Assembly (NCBI GenBank): GCA_031378845.1
Contig: JANNES010000006.1
Location: 36,958 to 100,957, forward strand
Direction: 5' to 3'
DNA from: JAJNPS01 sp031378845
GTDB lineage: Bacteria > Pseudomonadota > Alphaproteobacteria > Rhodobacterales > Rhodobacteraceae
Length of the DNA stretch: 64,000 nt
How positions within the stretch are numbered: position 1 is the first letter of the stretch; every line of letters starts with the position of its first letter. This document shows, piece after piece, positions 34,687-42,899 of this stretch. The translations under genes were made by a program, and so were the position numbers. A model generated the notes under the pieces. The model made no database searches. It was not told the DNA's origin and saw only the letters and a program-made list of their open reading frames with translations.

Positions 34687-35547
34687 CTATTCTGCCGCTA
34701 GCGGCAAGCGCGATCTGCCGAACGCCGCTATTTCGGCGACGACGTCGCCCATCAGCGCCCGAAACGCGGGAAAATCCGCATGCGGCGCGATTGTCGCTTC
34801 GTCCATGTAAAGCGCGCGATCAATCTCTACCTGCACCACATGCTGATTGCGCGCAGGACGCCCATAGGTCTGCGCGATATAGGCGCCGGCGAACGGGGCG
34901 TTGCGCACGACCCGCAAACCAACCTGGCTGAACGCCGCCTCGACGTGGTCCATGACGTCTGCACTGGCCGCAGTCCCAAAACGATCGCCCAAGACCACCT
35001 CGGGCAAAGGGCGACCGGCGCGGGCATGGGCTTCGATGGCTTCATGTGGCATCGAATGGCAGTCGATCAGCACCGCCTCGCCGAACTGACCGAGCGTCTC
35101 GTCCAAAAGCTGGCGCAACATGTGGTGATACGGGTGCCAATAGTCGCGCAGACGGTGCTCTGCCTCGGCCAACGGCATCTTTCCGCGATAGATCGACTGG
35201 CCTGCGGCAACAACCCTTGGGATCACCCCAAGCCCCGAAGAGATCCTCGGATTGTGCGGCGCACGCGCGATCCCCTCGATGACCGAGGGGTCAAGTTCAT
35301 CCGGCGCGCGGTTCAGATCGATAAAGGCGCGCGGCGCGTTGGCGGCCAGAAGCGGCGCCCCGTGATCCGGAGCGGCGGCAAACAAGTCGTCAACAAATGC
35401 GTCCTCAGATGACCGGATCGCCCGCACATCCAGTACCGACTGGCGCAGGAACTGGCGATCATAGTCGCGCCCGCTATGGGGCGATGAAAAGATTACGGAT
35501 GACATGGGCCGCGCGGGCCGGGTCAGGCGGTAGGCACTGGGCGACAT
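34687..35547 (-). CDS. N-formylglutamate amidohydrolase family protein (second copy)
   Basis: 286 residues with SSVIFSSPHSGRDY, SEDAFVDDLF, NRAPDELDP and LIDCHSMP, the metal-binding and catalytic blocks of PF05013. It is nearer the HutG-type deformylase pattern than the first copy (25487-26308), which has a different N-terminus. No histidine-utilisation genes flank it. AAGGA lies 8 bp before the ATG at 35547; the longer frame is rejected. Confidence 0.88.
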   Translation of the reverse strand: MSPSAYRLTRPARPMSSVIFSSPHSGRDYDRQFLRQSVLDVRAIRSSEDAFVDDLFAAAPDHGAPLLAANAPRAFIDLNRAPDELDPSVIEGIARAPHNPRISSGLGVIPRVVAAGQSIYRGKMPLAEAEHRLRDYWHPYHHMLRQLLDETLGQFGEAVLIDCHSMPHEAIEAHARAGRPLPEVVLGDRFGTAASADVMDHVEAAFSQVGLRVVRNAPFAGAYIAQTYGRPARNQHVVQVEIDRALYMDEATIAPHADFPAFRALMGDVVAEIAAFGRSRLPLAAE

Positions 35548-35696
35548 CTTGCGGTCCTTGTTCAACCGACTATAGCGCGCTTTCGATTCAATCCAACACC
35601 CCTTGAAAGGCCACGCGACCTTGCGTATAGACGCCCCTGTTGACGCGGTTCCGCCCGCGTCCATTTTGTTTTGGACAGGTGGCGGGAACGTGGCAA

Positions 35697-35771
35697 GGGC
35701 GGTTAGCTCAGCGGTAGAGCTCTACGTTGACATCGTAGTGGCCACTGGTTCGATCCCAGTACCGCCCACCA
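35697..35771 (+). tRNA. tRNA-Val (GAC)
   Basis: 75 nt including encoded CCA (35769-35771). Acceptor GGGCGGT pairs with ACCGCCC, D-stem GCTC/GAGC, anticodon stem CTACG/CGTAG with loop TTGACAT (anticodon GAC), and a TTCGATC T-loop. All arms pair and the discriminator is A. Confidence 0.97.
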
Positions 35772-35840
35772 TTCACCGCCCCCCGCAAGGGGGCAGACAG
35801 TTTTCACTGGCGCAGACGCGCCGCAGGTAGGAGAAGATCG

Positions 35841-35966
35841 ATGAAGGTTGCGAACTCGCTCCGCTCGCTGAAGTCGCGTCATCGCGATTGCCAGGTCGTG
35901 CGCCGCAAGGGCCGCGTCTATGTGATCAACAAGACGCAGAAACGCTATAAAGCCCGCCAGGGCTGA
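35841..35966 (+). CDS. rpmJ: 50S ribosomal protein L36
   Basis: 41 residues starting MKVANSLRSLKSRHRDCQVV and ending with a KRYKARQG basic tail. Only one cysteine remains, so it is the zinc-free (C-minus) form of bL36, common in alphaproteobacteria. AGGAG lies upstream. It is 69 bp after tRNA-Val and is followed by a terminator. Confidence 0.95.
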   Translation: MKVANSLRSLKSRHRDCQVVRRKGRVYVINKTQKRYKARQG

Positions 35967-35989
35967 AGCGTTCGGCAAGTGATTGATGG

Positions 35990-36027
35990 GGCCGTCCTTG
36001 GTAAACCTTGGGCGGCCTTTGTTTTTT
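35990..36027 (+). terminator. Rho-independent terminator of rpmJ
   Basis: GGCCGTCC (35990-35997) and GGGCGGCC (36010-36017) pair over 8 bp with one G-U, 12-nt loop, then TTTGTTTTTT. Confidence 0.88.
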
Positions 36028-36055
36028 CGCATTTGTTCGGTCATTGTTTCCGGGC

Positions 36056-36790
36056 ATGTCTTCTCCGCTGGTGCCCAGATTGACCCATCGTCATCTCCTT
36101 GTCCTTGCCCTGTGCCCCATCCCGCAGGCGGTGTCGGGCGAGACGATCTTTGACCAAAGATACGAAAACCTCGTTGCACCACCGGCGATTCTTGAGCCCT
36201 TCACCCAGCTCGGTGGCAGCGCGTCCGGGGCGATTGATGGTCTGGTAAAGTCCGGTGCTGCGACCTTCGCCAACCACTTTTCCGGACAGTCCCGTGCCGA
36301 CCGCCGCGTTGGCACCACGCAATTCGACCTGGTTGTCGGGTCACCTCGAAAGCCCCTGGCTTTGCAGACGGATGCCGCGGGACAGAATCTGTTTTGGGGC
36401 TATGAGGACGACGCGGCCTCGTTGACGCTTCAAGGGATCGGGCCAGCCGGGGCCAAACGGAAGGACGGCATCGGAGAGGGGTCGATCGCCGTGCTGTTTG
36501 ACATGCCGGTTTGCAGTGTCGGTTTCCAGACCGTCCTTGAAGGAATGATGCCTCTTGGTGCGACCGGGTTTGCAGAACACGGGCCGGTGCAGGTCAGCTT
36601 TTACTCGGCGGACGGCAACTTGCTTGGCCAGCGGGGAATTGACGGGACGGGTGCACAGTCGGTGGCTTTCGGCACCGAACCGGGCTTGCCACCCCAGATC
36701 AGCGGGATCCTTATCGAATCCGTGGATGACGGCGGGATCTTTGTCGACAACATGAAGTATATTTTCGACTGCGAGCTTCAGGTCAGCTGA
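36056..36790 (+). CDS. Exported protein of unknown function
   Basis: 244 residues from ATG 36056, chosen because it gives a signal peptide (hydrophobic core HLLVLALCPIPQAVSG). The mature part is beta-rich and low in lysine; it has GYEDDAASLTLQGIG, FDMPVCSVGFQTVL and a C-terminal VDDGGIFVDNMKYIFDCE. It resembles secreted jelly-roll domains (PEP-CTERM type) but has no sorting tail. Two cysteines could pair. Family not assigned. Confidence 0.65.
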   Translation: MSSPLVPRLTHRHLLVLALCPIPQAVSGETIFDQRYENLVAPPAILEPFTQLGGSASGAIDGLVKSGAATFANHFSGQSRADRRVGTTQFDLVVGSPRKPLALQTDAAGQNLFWGYEDDAASLTLQGIGPAGAKRKDGIGEGSIAVLFDMPVCSVGFQTVLEGMMPLGATGFAEHGPVQVSFYSADGNLLGQRGIDGTGAQSVAFGTEPGLPPQISGILIESVDDGGIFVDNMKYIFDCELQVS

Positions 36791-36932
36791 CATCCCATCT
36801 GTCGCGCACTTGGGGTCTTGGGCCGGCGAATTGGCACGCGGCGACTCTTTGGCCCGACAGGAAAGAACAGGCTTGTGCCGCGATTTTCTTGGTTCGATAA
36901 ACCTGCGTCGACTTTCTGAACAGGTCCACTCC

Positions 36933-37550
36933 ATGCACACCAACCCTGCCTTTCGCGCGACGACAGCTGCAGACAACCTTGCCTTGGCCCGGTCGCGCGG
37001 TTTCGGCATCCTGTCGGTCAACGGCCCTGATGGTCCGCTCGCTTCGCATATCCCGTTTCATCTGGCCCAGGATGGCAGCTTTGCCGACCTGCACCTGACC
37101 CGATCAAATCCCATTGCGCGGGCGGGCCTGCCATTGCCTGCCTTGCTCGCGGTTTCAGGTCCGGATGCCTATGTCTCGCCCGATTGGTATGGGCTCGATG
37201 ATCAGGTTCCGACCTGGAACTATGTCGCGGTCCACCTGCGCGGCACCCTGTCCCCGTTGGACCCGGATGTCTTAAAGGACCATGTCGACGCGCTGTCGGC
37301 GGTGCATGAGACGCGGCTCTTGCCCAAAAAACCTTGGCATTCCGATAAGATGGCCGAAGGTGTGATGCCCCGCATGATGCGGATGATCCTGCCGTTCCGG
37401 TTGACCATCACCTCGGTTGAGGGCACGTGGAAGCTGAACCAGAACAAGGCGGATGACGCACGGGCACGTGCTGCGGCACGGCTTGCAGAACATCCAGATG
37501 CGGGGTCACAGGCGATCGCGGCGCTGATGCGGTCGGGGCCCGTTGGCTGA
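36933..37550 (+). CDS. PaiB-type FMN-binding protein
   Basis: 205 residues. The FMN-binding split barrel of the PaiB family is visible in GFGILSVNGPDGPLASHIPFHL, GPDAYVSPDWYG and VPTWNYVAVHLRG, with the C-terminal GTWKLNQNK. In Bacillus PaiB is called a negative regulator of sporulation genes, but most members are FMN proteins of unknown role. It stands alone here. The start is placed at MHTNPAF as in homologs. Confidence 0.85.
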   Translation: MHTNPAFRATTAADNLALARSRGFGILSVNGPDGPLASHIPFHLAQDGSFADLHLTRSNPIARAGLPLPALLAVSGPDAYVSPDWYGLDDQVPTWNYVAVHLRGTLSPLDPDVLKDHVDALSAVHETRLLPKKPWHSDKMAEGVMPRMMRMILPFRLTITSVEGTWKLNQNKADDARARAAARLAEHPDAGSQAIAALMRSGPVG

Positions 37551-37677
37551 CCTGCAAGGCCTGACGTCGTGCCTGCGGGAATAATCCCTCACCCTGCTGC
37601 GTAATTTCTGAGGATGCACGGCATCCCGCGCCGCGCTTGCGCGTCTTCAAGTCATTTCAGACTATGGGAATTAGCCT

Positions 37678-38127
37678 ATGGACACCGCCTACCTCATTCT
37701 GGTGATCGCGCTGATCATCCAGATTTACAACCTCGGCACCATCTGGTTCTGCCAATTGGCGGTTTATCCGCTGTTCGCACGGGTCGGCCCGGCCGCGTAC
37801 GCCGGCTATCACAGCTTTTATACCTCGAACATCATGTTCCATGTCATCATCCCCGGCTTTTTGTCATTCGTGCTTCCCGTTGTTGTGCTGCTTTTGCTGC
37901 CTGCGTCTGTGCCGGTCTGGATGGCGGTCGCAAACGCCGCGATGGGGATTGTCGGCTTGCTCGTGACCGTGGGGTTGGAAATCCCGCGCCACAACAAGCT
38001 GGACCACGGCAAGGATGATCGACTGATCGCGGAACTCATCACCTACAACTGGCCCCGGACGGCGTCCATCACGGTGTCGGCGGCGCTCACGCTGGCGATG
38101 TCTGCTTTCGCGTTTGGGCCAGTCTGA
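37678..38127 (+). CDS. Four-helix membrane protein of unknown function
   Basis: 149 residues with four predicted helices (about 5-28, 50-75, 78-102, 125-147). Between them are QLAVYPLF, YHSFYTSNIMFHVIIPG and LEIPRHNKLDHGKDD, a polar loop rich in His and charged residues. It is similar in layout to DUF1772-like four-TM proteins, but I do not assign the family. Inner membrane. Confidence 0.65.
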   Translation: MDTAYLILVIALIIQIYNLGTIWFCQLAVYPLFARVGPAAYAGYHSFYTSNIMFHVIIPGFLSFVLPVVVLLLLPASVPVWMAVANAAMGIVGLLVTVGLEIPRHNKLDHGKDDRLIAELITYNWPRTASITVSAALTLAMSAFAFGPV

Positions 38128-38197
38128 CATCTGGCGACATGGACAGAAGGGGTGCATGGCCCTATCGTCGGCCCTGTCCCTTGACCGAGGTCGCGCC

Positions 38198-38503
38198 ATG
38201 CCCCTGCCCCTAGCCCCCCTTTTGCCGCTCGCCATGCGCCTTGGTTTGCTGACTGCGGCAGGCTACGCGGTCAAGCGCTACTTGGCCGCGCGCTCCCATC
38301 CCGGTCGCGTCGACATTCGCGCCGAAGATGCGCTTGACGATTTGGGCGAAGGGCTGGCCGTGCATCGCCCCGCCGATCTGGCGCAAACCCGTCAGACCAA
38401 CACCACGGCGCGCTTTCGCCGCACGATTCGGATTGGTGGCAAATCCTACGAGATTGACGCCGGGCTGATCGCACGTTTTCGGCTCCGTCAGGATGTCGAA
38501 TGA
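38198..38503 (+). CDS. Small protein of unknown function upstream of a GST
   Basis: 101 residues from ATG 38198 (GAGG 8 bp upstream); ATG 38156 is an alternative. One N-terminal hydrophobic helix (LAPLLPLAMRLGLLTAAGYAV), then a polar part ending in IRIGGKSYEIDAGLIARFRLR. Its stop overlaps the GST start (ATGA), so the two are probably one transcript. Confidence 0.6.
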   Translation: MPLPLAPLLPLAMRLGLLTAAGYAVKRYLAARSHPGRVDIRAEDALDDLGEGLAVHRPADLAQTRQTNTTARFRRTIRIGGKSYEIDAGLIARFRLRQDVE

Positions 38504-39105
38504 AGCTCTATTATTCCCCCACCTCACCCTATGTTCGCAAAGTCGTGGTGCTGATCAAGGAGGCCGGTCTTACGGGGATCGAACTTGCCGCCGCCACGGG
38601 CACGCCGCTGGACCCGGGCAGCCTTCCGGTGGACCGCAATCCTTTGGGCAAGGTGCCCGCCCTTGATCGCGACGATGGGCCGACCCTTTACGACAGCCGC
38701 GTGATCTGCCGGTACTTGGATGCGCTGGCGGGCACCGGATTCTATCCGCCCGAGCCGCGATTGTGGGACAGCCTCACGGTTGAGGCGACGGCAGACGGCA
38801 TTCTTGATGCCGCCCTGCTCATGGTCTACGAAATCCGCCTGCGTCCTGAGGACAGGCGCCATGCCCCGTGGGTCGAAAGCCAGTGGGCCAAGATCGACCG
38901 CGCCCTGGACGCAATAGAGGGTCGCTGGATGGCGCATCTGTCGGACCGAATTGATATCGGGCAAATCGCGCTTGGATGTGCGCTTGGCTATCTGGATTTC
39001 CGGCATGAGGCGCGCGGCTGGCGCGAGGGGCGACCACATCTGGCCACATGGGCGACCGCATTCTCTGCGCGCCCTTCAATGGTGGCCACCCTGCCAAAAA
39101 CCTGA
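38500..39105 (+). CDS. Glutathione S-transferase family protein
   Basis: 201 residues. Thioredoxin-like N-domain starting MKLYYSPTSPYVRKVVVLIKE with the cis-Pro LGKVPAL and the SRVICRYLD glutathione-binding segment, then an all-helical C-domain. The Ser/Tyr in YYSPTSPYVRK is the likely activating position. Substrate unknown; typical detoxification or maleylacetoacetate-isomerase-like role. Confidence 0.88.
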   Translation: MKLYYSPTSPYVRKVVVLIKEAGLTGIELAAATGTPLDPGSLPVDRNPLGKVPALDRDDGPTLYDSRVICRYLDALAGTGFYPPEPRLWDSLTVEATADGILDAALLMVYEIRLRPEDRRHAPWVESQWAKIDRALDAIEGRWMAHLSDRIDIGQIALGCALGYLDFRHEARGWREGRPHLATWATAFSARPSMVATLPKT

Positions 39106-39330
39106 AATTAACTGCCGTTTGTCATTCGATCTTGGGATGGCAGTGTTCAGAACGCGATATCGGACTAAATCGCTACAAGAACGGGCCTAAATGCGTACCT
39201 GCGCCCGTTTGTCCGCTGGACGACCGGGTCGGGCTTGTCTAAAACCCGGCGCGTAGATAGGTGCGGGCAACCGGCACCTGACAAGTATTTTGGGGCCGTC
39301 TGACCGCGCCCCGCAAAGGGAGAAGATCGC

Positions 39331-39891
39331 GTGTCCCATGCTGATGAACTCACAGGCACCCGTCGGGATTTCCTGTACTACGCCACCGCAGGGGCTGGTG
39401 TCGTCGCAACCGGGGCGGCCGTCTGGCCGCTGGTCAACCAGATGAACCCATCTGCCGATGTGCAGGCGCTGTCGTCGATCTTTGTCGATGTCTCCGCGGT
39501 TGAGGTCGGCACCCAGTTGACGGTCAAGTGGTTGGGTAAGCCGGTCTTCATCCGCCGCCGCAGCCCCGAAGAGATCGAATCCGCGCGCGCGACCGATCTT
39601 GCAGAACTGCCGGACCCGCTGGCGGAAAACGCGAACAAGCCCGAAGCCGATGCGTCCGACCAGAACCGCACGATGGACGAGGCCGGCGAGTGGCTCGTGA
39701 TGATGGGCGTTTGCACGCATCTAGGCTGCGTGCCTCTGGGGGACGGTGCTGGTGACTTCGGCGGCTGGTTCTGCCCTTGTCACGGCTCGCACTACGACGC
39801 GGCCGGACGCATCCGCAAAGGCCCCGCGCCACGCAATCTGCCGGTGCCGGTTGCCGTGTTCGAAGACGAAACCACGATCAAGCTTGGGTAA
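39331..39891 (+). CDS. petA: Rieske iron-sulfur subunit of cytochrome bc1
   Basis: 186 residues from GTG. A twin-arginine signal-anchor (TGTRRDFLYYATAGAG) leads to one membrane helix, then the Rieske fold with CTHLGC (C128, H130, C133) and CPCHGS (C148, C150, H151) binding the 2Fe-2S centre. It transfers electrons from quinol to cytochrome c1. AAGGGAG lies upstream. First gene of petABC; petB starts 11 bp after it. Confidence 0.96.
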   Translation: MSHADELTGTRRDFLYYATAGAGVVATGAAVWPLVNQMNPSADVQALSSIFVDVSAVEVGTQLTVKWLGKPVFIRRRSPEEIESARATDLAELPDPLAENANKPEADASDQNRTMDEAGEWLVMMGVCTHLGCVPLGDGAGDFGGWFCPCHGSHYDAAGRIRKGPAPRNLPVPVAVFEDETTIKLG

Positions 39892-39902
39892 GGAACAAGA
39901 CC

Positions 39903-41246
39903 ATGGCCGCAATTCCGCATGACCACTATGAGCCCAAGTCGGACAGCGCACGCTGGTTGCACCGTCGTCTGCCGATCGTGGGTGTACTCTACGATACCGT
40001 GATGGCGCCCACGCCCAAAAACCTCAACTGGATGTGGATCTGGGGCATCGTACTGACGTTTTGCCTTGCACTGCAGATCATCACCGGGATCGTTCTGGCG
40101 ATGCACTACACGCCGCAAGTCAACATGGCCTTTGCCTCGATCGAGCACATCATGCGCAACGTGAATGGCGGCTACTTCATTCGCTATCTGCACATGAACG
40201 GCGCGTCCCTCTTTTTCTTTGCGGTCTATCTGCACATCTTCCGGGGCCTATACTACGGCAGCTACAAGGCCCCGCGTGAGGTGACCTGGATCATCGGCAT
40301 GCTGATCTATCTCTTGATGATGGCCACCGCCTTCATGGGCTACGTTCTGCCCTGGGGTCAGATGTCGTTCTGGGGGGCCACCGTGATCACCGGCCTGTTC
40401 GGCGCGATCCCGGGCATCGGAGAGCCGATCCAGACCTGGCTTTTGGGCGGACCTGCGGTCGACAACGCAACGCTGAACCGGTTCTTCAGCCTGCATTACC
40501 TCTTGCCCTTTATCATCACGGGCCTTGTGATCGTACATATCTGGGCCTTCCACACCACCGGCAACAACAACCCGGCCGGGGTCGAGGTTCGCCGGGGGTC
40601 CAAGGCCGAGGCTGATCGCGATACCCTGCCGTTCTGGCCTTATTTCGTGATCAAGGACCTGTTTGCGCTGGTCGTGATCCTGGCAGTGTTCTTTGCCATC
40701 GTCGGTTTCATGCCCAACTATCTGGGCCACCCCGACAACTACATCGAGGCCAATCCGCTCTCGACGCCTGCCCATATCGTGCCAGAGTGGTACTTCCTGC
40801 CATTCTACGCCATCCTCAGGGCATTTACGGCAGACGTCTGGGTCGTGATCGCGGCAAACTGGCTATCGTTCGGCATCATCGACGCCAAGTTCTTTGGCGT
40901 GCTCGCGATGTTCGGCGCGATTGCCGTGATGGCGCTGGCACCGTGGCTGGACACGTCATCGGTCCGTTCGGGCCGGTATCGCCCGATGTTCAAGTGGTGG
41001 TTCGCGCTGCTGTGCATCGACTTTGTCGTCCTGATGTGGTGCGGTGCGATGCCCGCCGAGGAACCCTATGCGACGATCTCGCTGATCGCCTCGGCCTACT
41101 GGTTCGGGTATTTCCTGATCATCCTGCCGCTTTTGGGCGTGATCGAGAAACCGCTGCCGCAGCCCGCGACGATCGAAGAAGATTTCAATGCACACTACGC
41201 CAGGCTCGGCGGCACCAGCGGTGCTTTTGCGCAGCCGGCCGAGTGA
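39903..41246 (+). CDS. petB: Cytochrome b of the bc1 complex
   Basis: 447 residues with the typical eight-helix architecture; helices B and D carry the paired heme histidines (H in LAMHYTP, RYLHMNGAS and GLVIVHIWAFH regions), and the Qo-site PEWYFLPFYAILR is intact. AGGAAC precedes ATG. Inner membrane; part of ubiquinol-cytochrome c reductase. Confidence 0.97.
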   Translation: MAAIPHDHYEPKSDSARWLHRRLPIVGVLYDTVMAPTPKNLNWMWIWGIVLTFCLALQIITGIVLAMHYTPQVNMAFASIEHIMRNVNGGYFIRYLHMNGASLFFFAVYLHIFRGLYYGSYKAPREVTWIIGMLIYLLMMATAFMGYVLPWGQMSFWGATVITGLFGAIPGIGEPIQTWLLGGPAVDNATLNRFFSLHYLLPFIITGLVIVHIWAFHTTGNNNPAGVEVRRGSKAEADRDTLPFWPYFVIKDLFALVVILAVFFAIVGFMPNYLGHPDNYIEANPLSTPAHIVPEWYFLPFYAILRAFTADVWVVIAANWLSFGIIDAKFFGVLAMFGAIAVMALAPWLDTSSVRSGRYRPMFKWWFALLCIDFVVLMWCGAMPAEEPYATISLIASAYWFGYFLIILPLLGVIEKPLPQPATIEEDFNAHYARLGGTSGAFAQPAE

Positions 41247-41263
41247 GAAAGGAACTGACGACC

Positions 41264-42139
41264 ATGTTCAGGAACATCGCACTTACCGCCGCATCGGCGC
41301 TTGCACTCACCGTGGGCACCGCCTTTTCGGCCGGTGAGGCGCCTCATATCGACGACGTGACCTTTGCCCATGAAGGGCCGTTTGGCACCTTTGACCAGAT
41401 GCAGCTACAGCGCGGCTTGCAGGTTTACACCGAGGTCTGCTCAGCCTGCCATGGTCTGAAGTATGTGCCGATCCGGACACTGTCTGACGCAGGCGGGCCG
41501 ATGTTGCCGTCAGATCAGGTTCGCGCCTATGCCACCGCCTTCCCGATCAATGACGAAGACAGCAACCGCCAGCTTTATGATGCTGAAAAAGGCGCGTTCC
41601 GCACCCTTACGCCGACCGACAACTTTCCGGCGCACCATCTGGCAGCTGCCCCTGACCTGAGCTTGATGGCCAAGGCCCGCGCGGGCTTTTCGGGTCCCTA
41701 CGGAACGGGTATCAACCAAATGTTCAAGGGCATGGGCGGGCCGGAATACATGCATGCTTTGCTTGTAGGCTACGAGGATCCGCCTGAATGCGCTGCCGAT
41801 TTTGAATCGGACGGCTATTACAACAGGGTTTTTGCCAAAGGGGCGATCCCCGATACCTGCAAGGACGAAGAAGGTCATTCGACCATCGAAGGCAGCTGGA
41901 TTGCGATGTCGCCGCCCTTGTCGGACGATGTTGTGACCTATGCCGACGGTACGCCCGCAACCGTCGATCAGATGTCGATGGATGTCTCGTCGTTCCTCAT
42001 GTGGGCAGCAGAACCGAACCTCGTGGCCCGCAAAGAGGCGGGCTTCAAAGCCGTGTTGTTCCTGATTGTGCTTGGCTCGCTGTTGTATTTGACCAACAAG
42101 CGCCTGTGGGCTGGCGTCAAAGGTAAAAAGCACGCCTGA
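41264..42139 (+). CDS. petC: Cytochrome c1
   Basis: 291 residues: signal peptide to about residue 23, heme motif CSACH (C59, C62, H63), the PDLSLMAKARA segment, and an axial Met on the C-terminal side, then one membrane helix (AVLFLIVLGSLLYL) with a lysine-rich cytoplasmic tail. It accepts electrons from the Rieske protein. Starts 17 bp after petB. Confidence 0.96.
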   Translation: MFRNIALTAASALALTVGTAFSAGEAPHIDDVTFAHEGPFGTFDQMQLQRGLQVYTEVCSACHGLKYVPIRTLSDAGGPMLPSDQVRAYATAFPINDEDSNRQLYDAEKGAFRTLTPTDNFPAHHLAAAPDLSLMAKARAGFSGPYGTGINQMFKGMGGPEYMHALLVGYEDPPECAADFESDGYYNRVFAKGAIPDTCKDEEGHSTIEGSWIAMSPPLSDDVVTYADGTPATVDQMSMDVSSFLMWAAEPNLVARKEAGFKAVLFLIVLGSLLYLTNKRLWAGVKGKKHA

Positions 42140-42168
42140 CCAGGCAGCAACCGCCCGAAAGATCCAGA

Positions 42169-42200
42169 CCCCGCCCTCTAAAGGGGGCGGGTTTCTTTTT
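42169..42200 (+). terminator. Rho-independent terminator of petABC
   Basis: CCCGCCC (42170-42176) and GGGCGGG (42185-42191) form a 7-bp GC stem, followed by TTTCTTTTT. Confidence 0.85.
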
Positions 42201-42203
42201 GCC

Positions 42204-42899
42204 TCAGCGTCCCAGATAGTCGGCGACGCGCCGATCACTTGTTGTAAAAAATGTCTTTGTCGACATTGGGGCGTGGGCAACACCCCTGTCCACAAACACC
42301 ACTTGCCCGGCGTTGCGTTCTGCATCGCGCGGATCGTGCGTGACCATCAGCACCGTTATGCCAGCCTCTGCCGTGACCTCAGCGACCAGCGCCAGCATGT
42401 CCACCTTGAGCGCGGGGCCAAGGGCTGCAAAGGGCTCATCCAGTATGAGAACGGGTTTGGCCCTTAACAGCGCGCGCGCCAAAGCCGCCCTTCCCGCCTG
42501 CCCGCCTGACAGCTGCGCCGGTCGCCGCGCGCCAAGGCCACCCATCCCGACCCGGTCCAGAGCCGCGTCCACGCGCGCAAACTCCACCGCCGACAGCCGC
42601 AGATCAGGTCGCAACCCGAGCCCAAGGTTTTGTGCGATGGTGAGATGCGGAAACAGGTTCTGATCCTGAAAGAGGATGCTGAACGGGCGCCGTCCCGCCG
42701 GCGTGCCCGTGACATCCTGCCCCGCCCAGAGGACCCGGCCCGTGGTCGGCGCAAAGAACCCCGCGATGGTGGCCAAGAGCGTGGATTTCCCGGCCCCCGA
42801 TGGTCCGATCACGGCGACCGTCTCGCCGGGGGCAACCTGCCAGTCAGCCGTCAGGCGAAAGTCGTCCTGGACCAGCACGAGGTGATCAAGCTGCAGCAT
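42204..42899 (-). CDS. thiQ: Thiamine ABC transporter ATP-binding protein
   Basis: 231 residues. Walker A GPSGAGKST (32-40), Q-loop FQDQNLFPHLT, Walker B VLILDEPFAALGP and H-loop THDPRD are present. The signature reads LSGGQAGRAALARAL, with Ala-Gly where most transporters have Arg-Gln-Arg; this variant is usual for ThiQ. It overlaps thiP by 14 bp. Powers import of thiamine or its phosphates. Confidence 0.9.
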   Translation of the reverse strand: MLQLDHLVLVQDDFRLTADWQVAPGETVAVIGPSGAGKSTLLATIAGFFAPTTGRVLWAGQDVTGTPAGRRPFSILFQDQNLFPHLTIAQNLGLGLRPDLRLSAVEFARVDAALDRVGMGGLGARRPAQLSGGQAGRAALARALLRAKPVLILDEPFAALGPALKVDMLALVAEVTAEAGITVLMVTHDPRDAERNAGQVVFVDRGVAHAPMSTKTFFTTSDRRVADYLGR

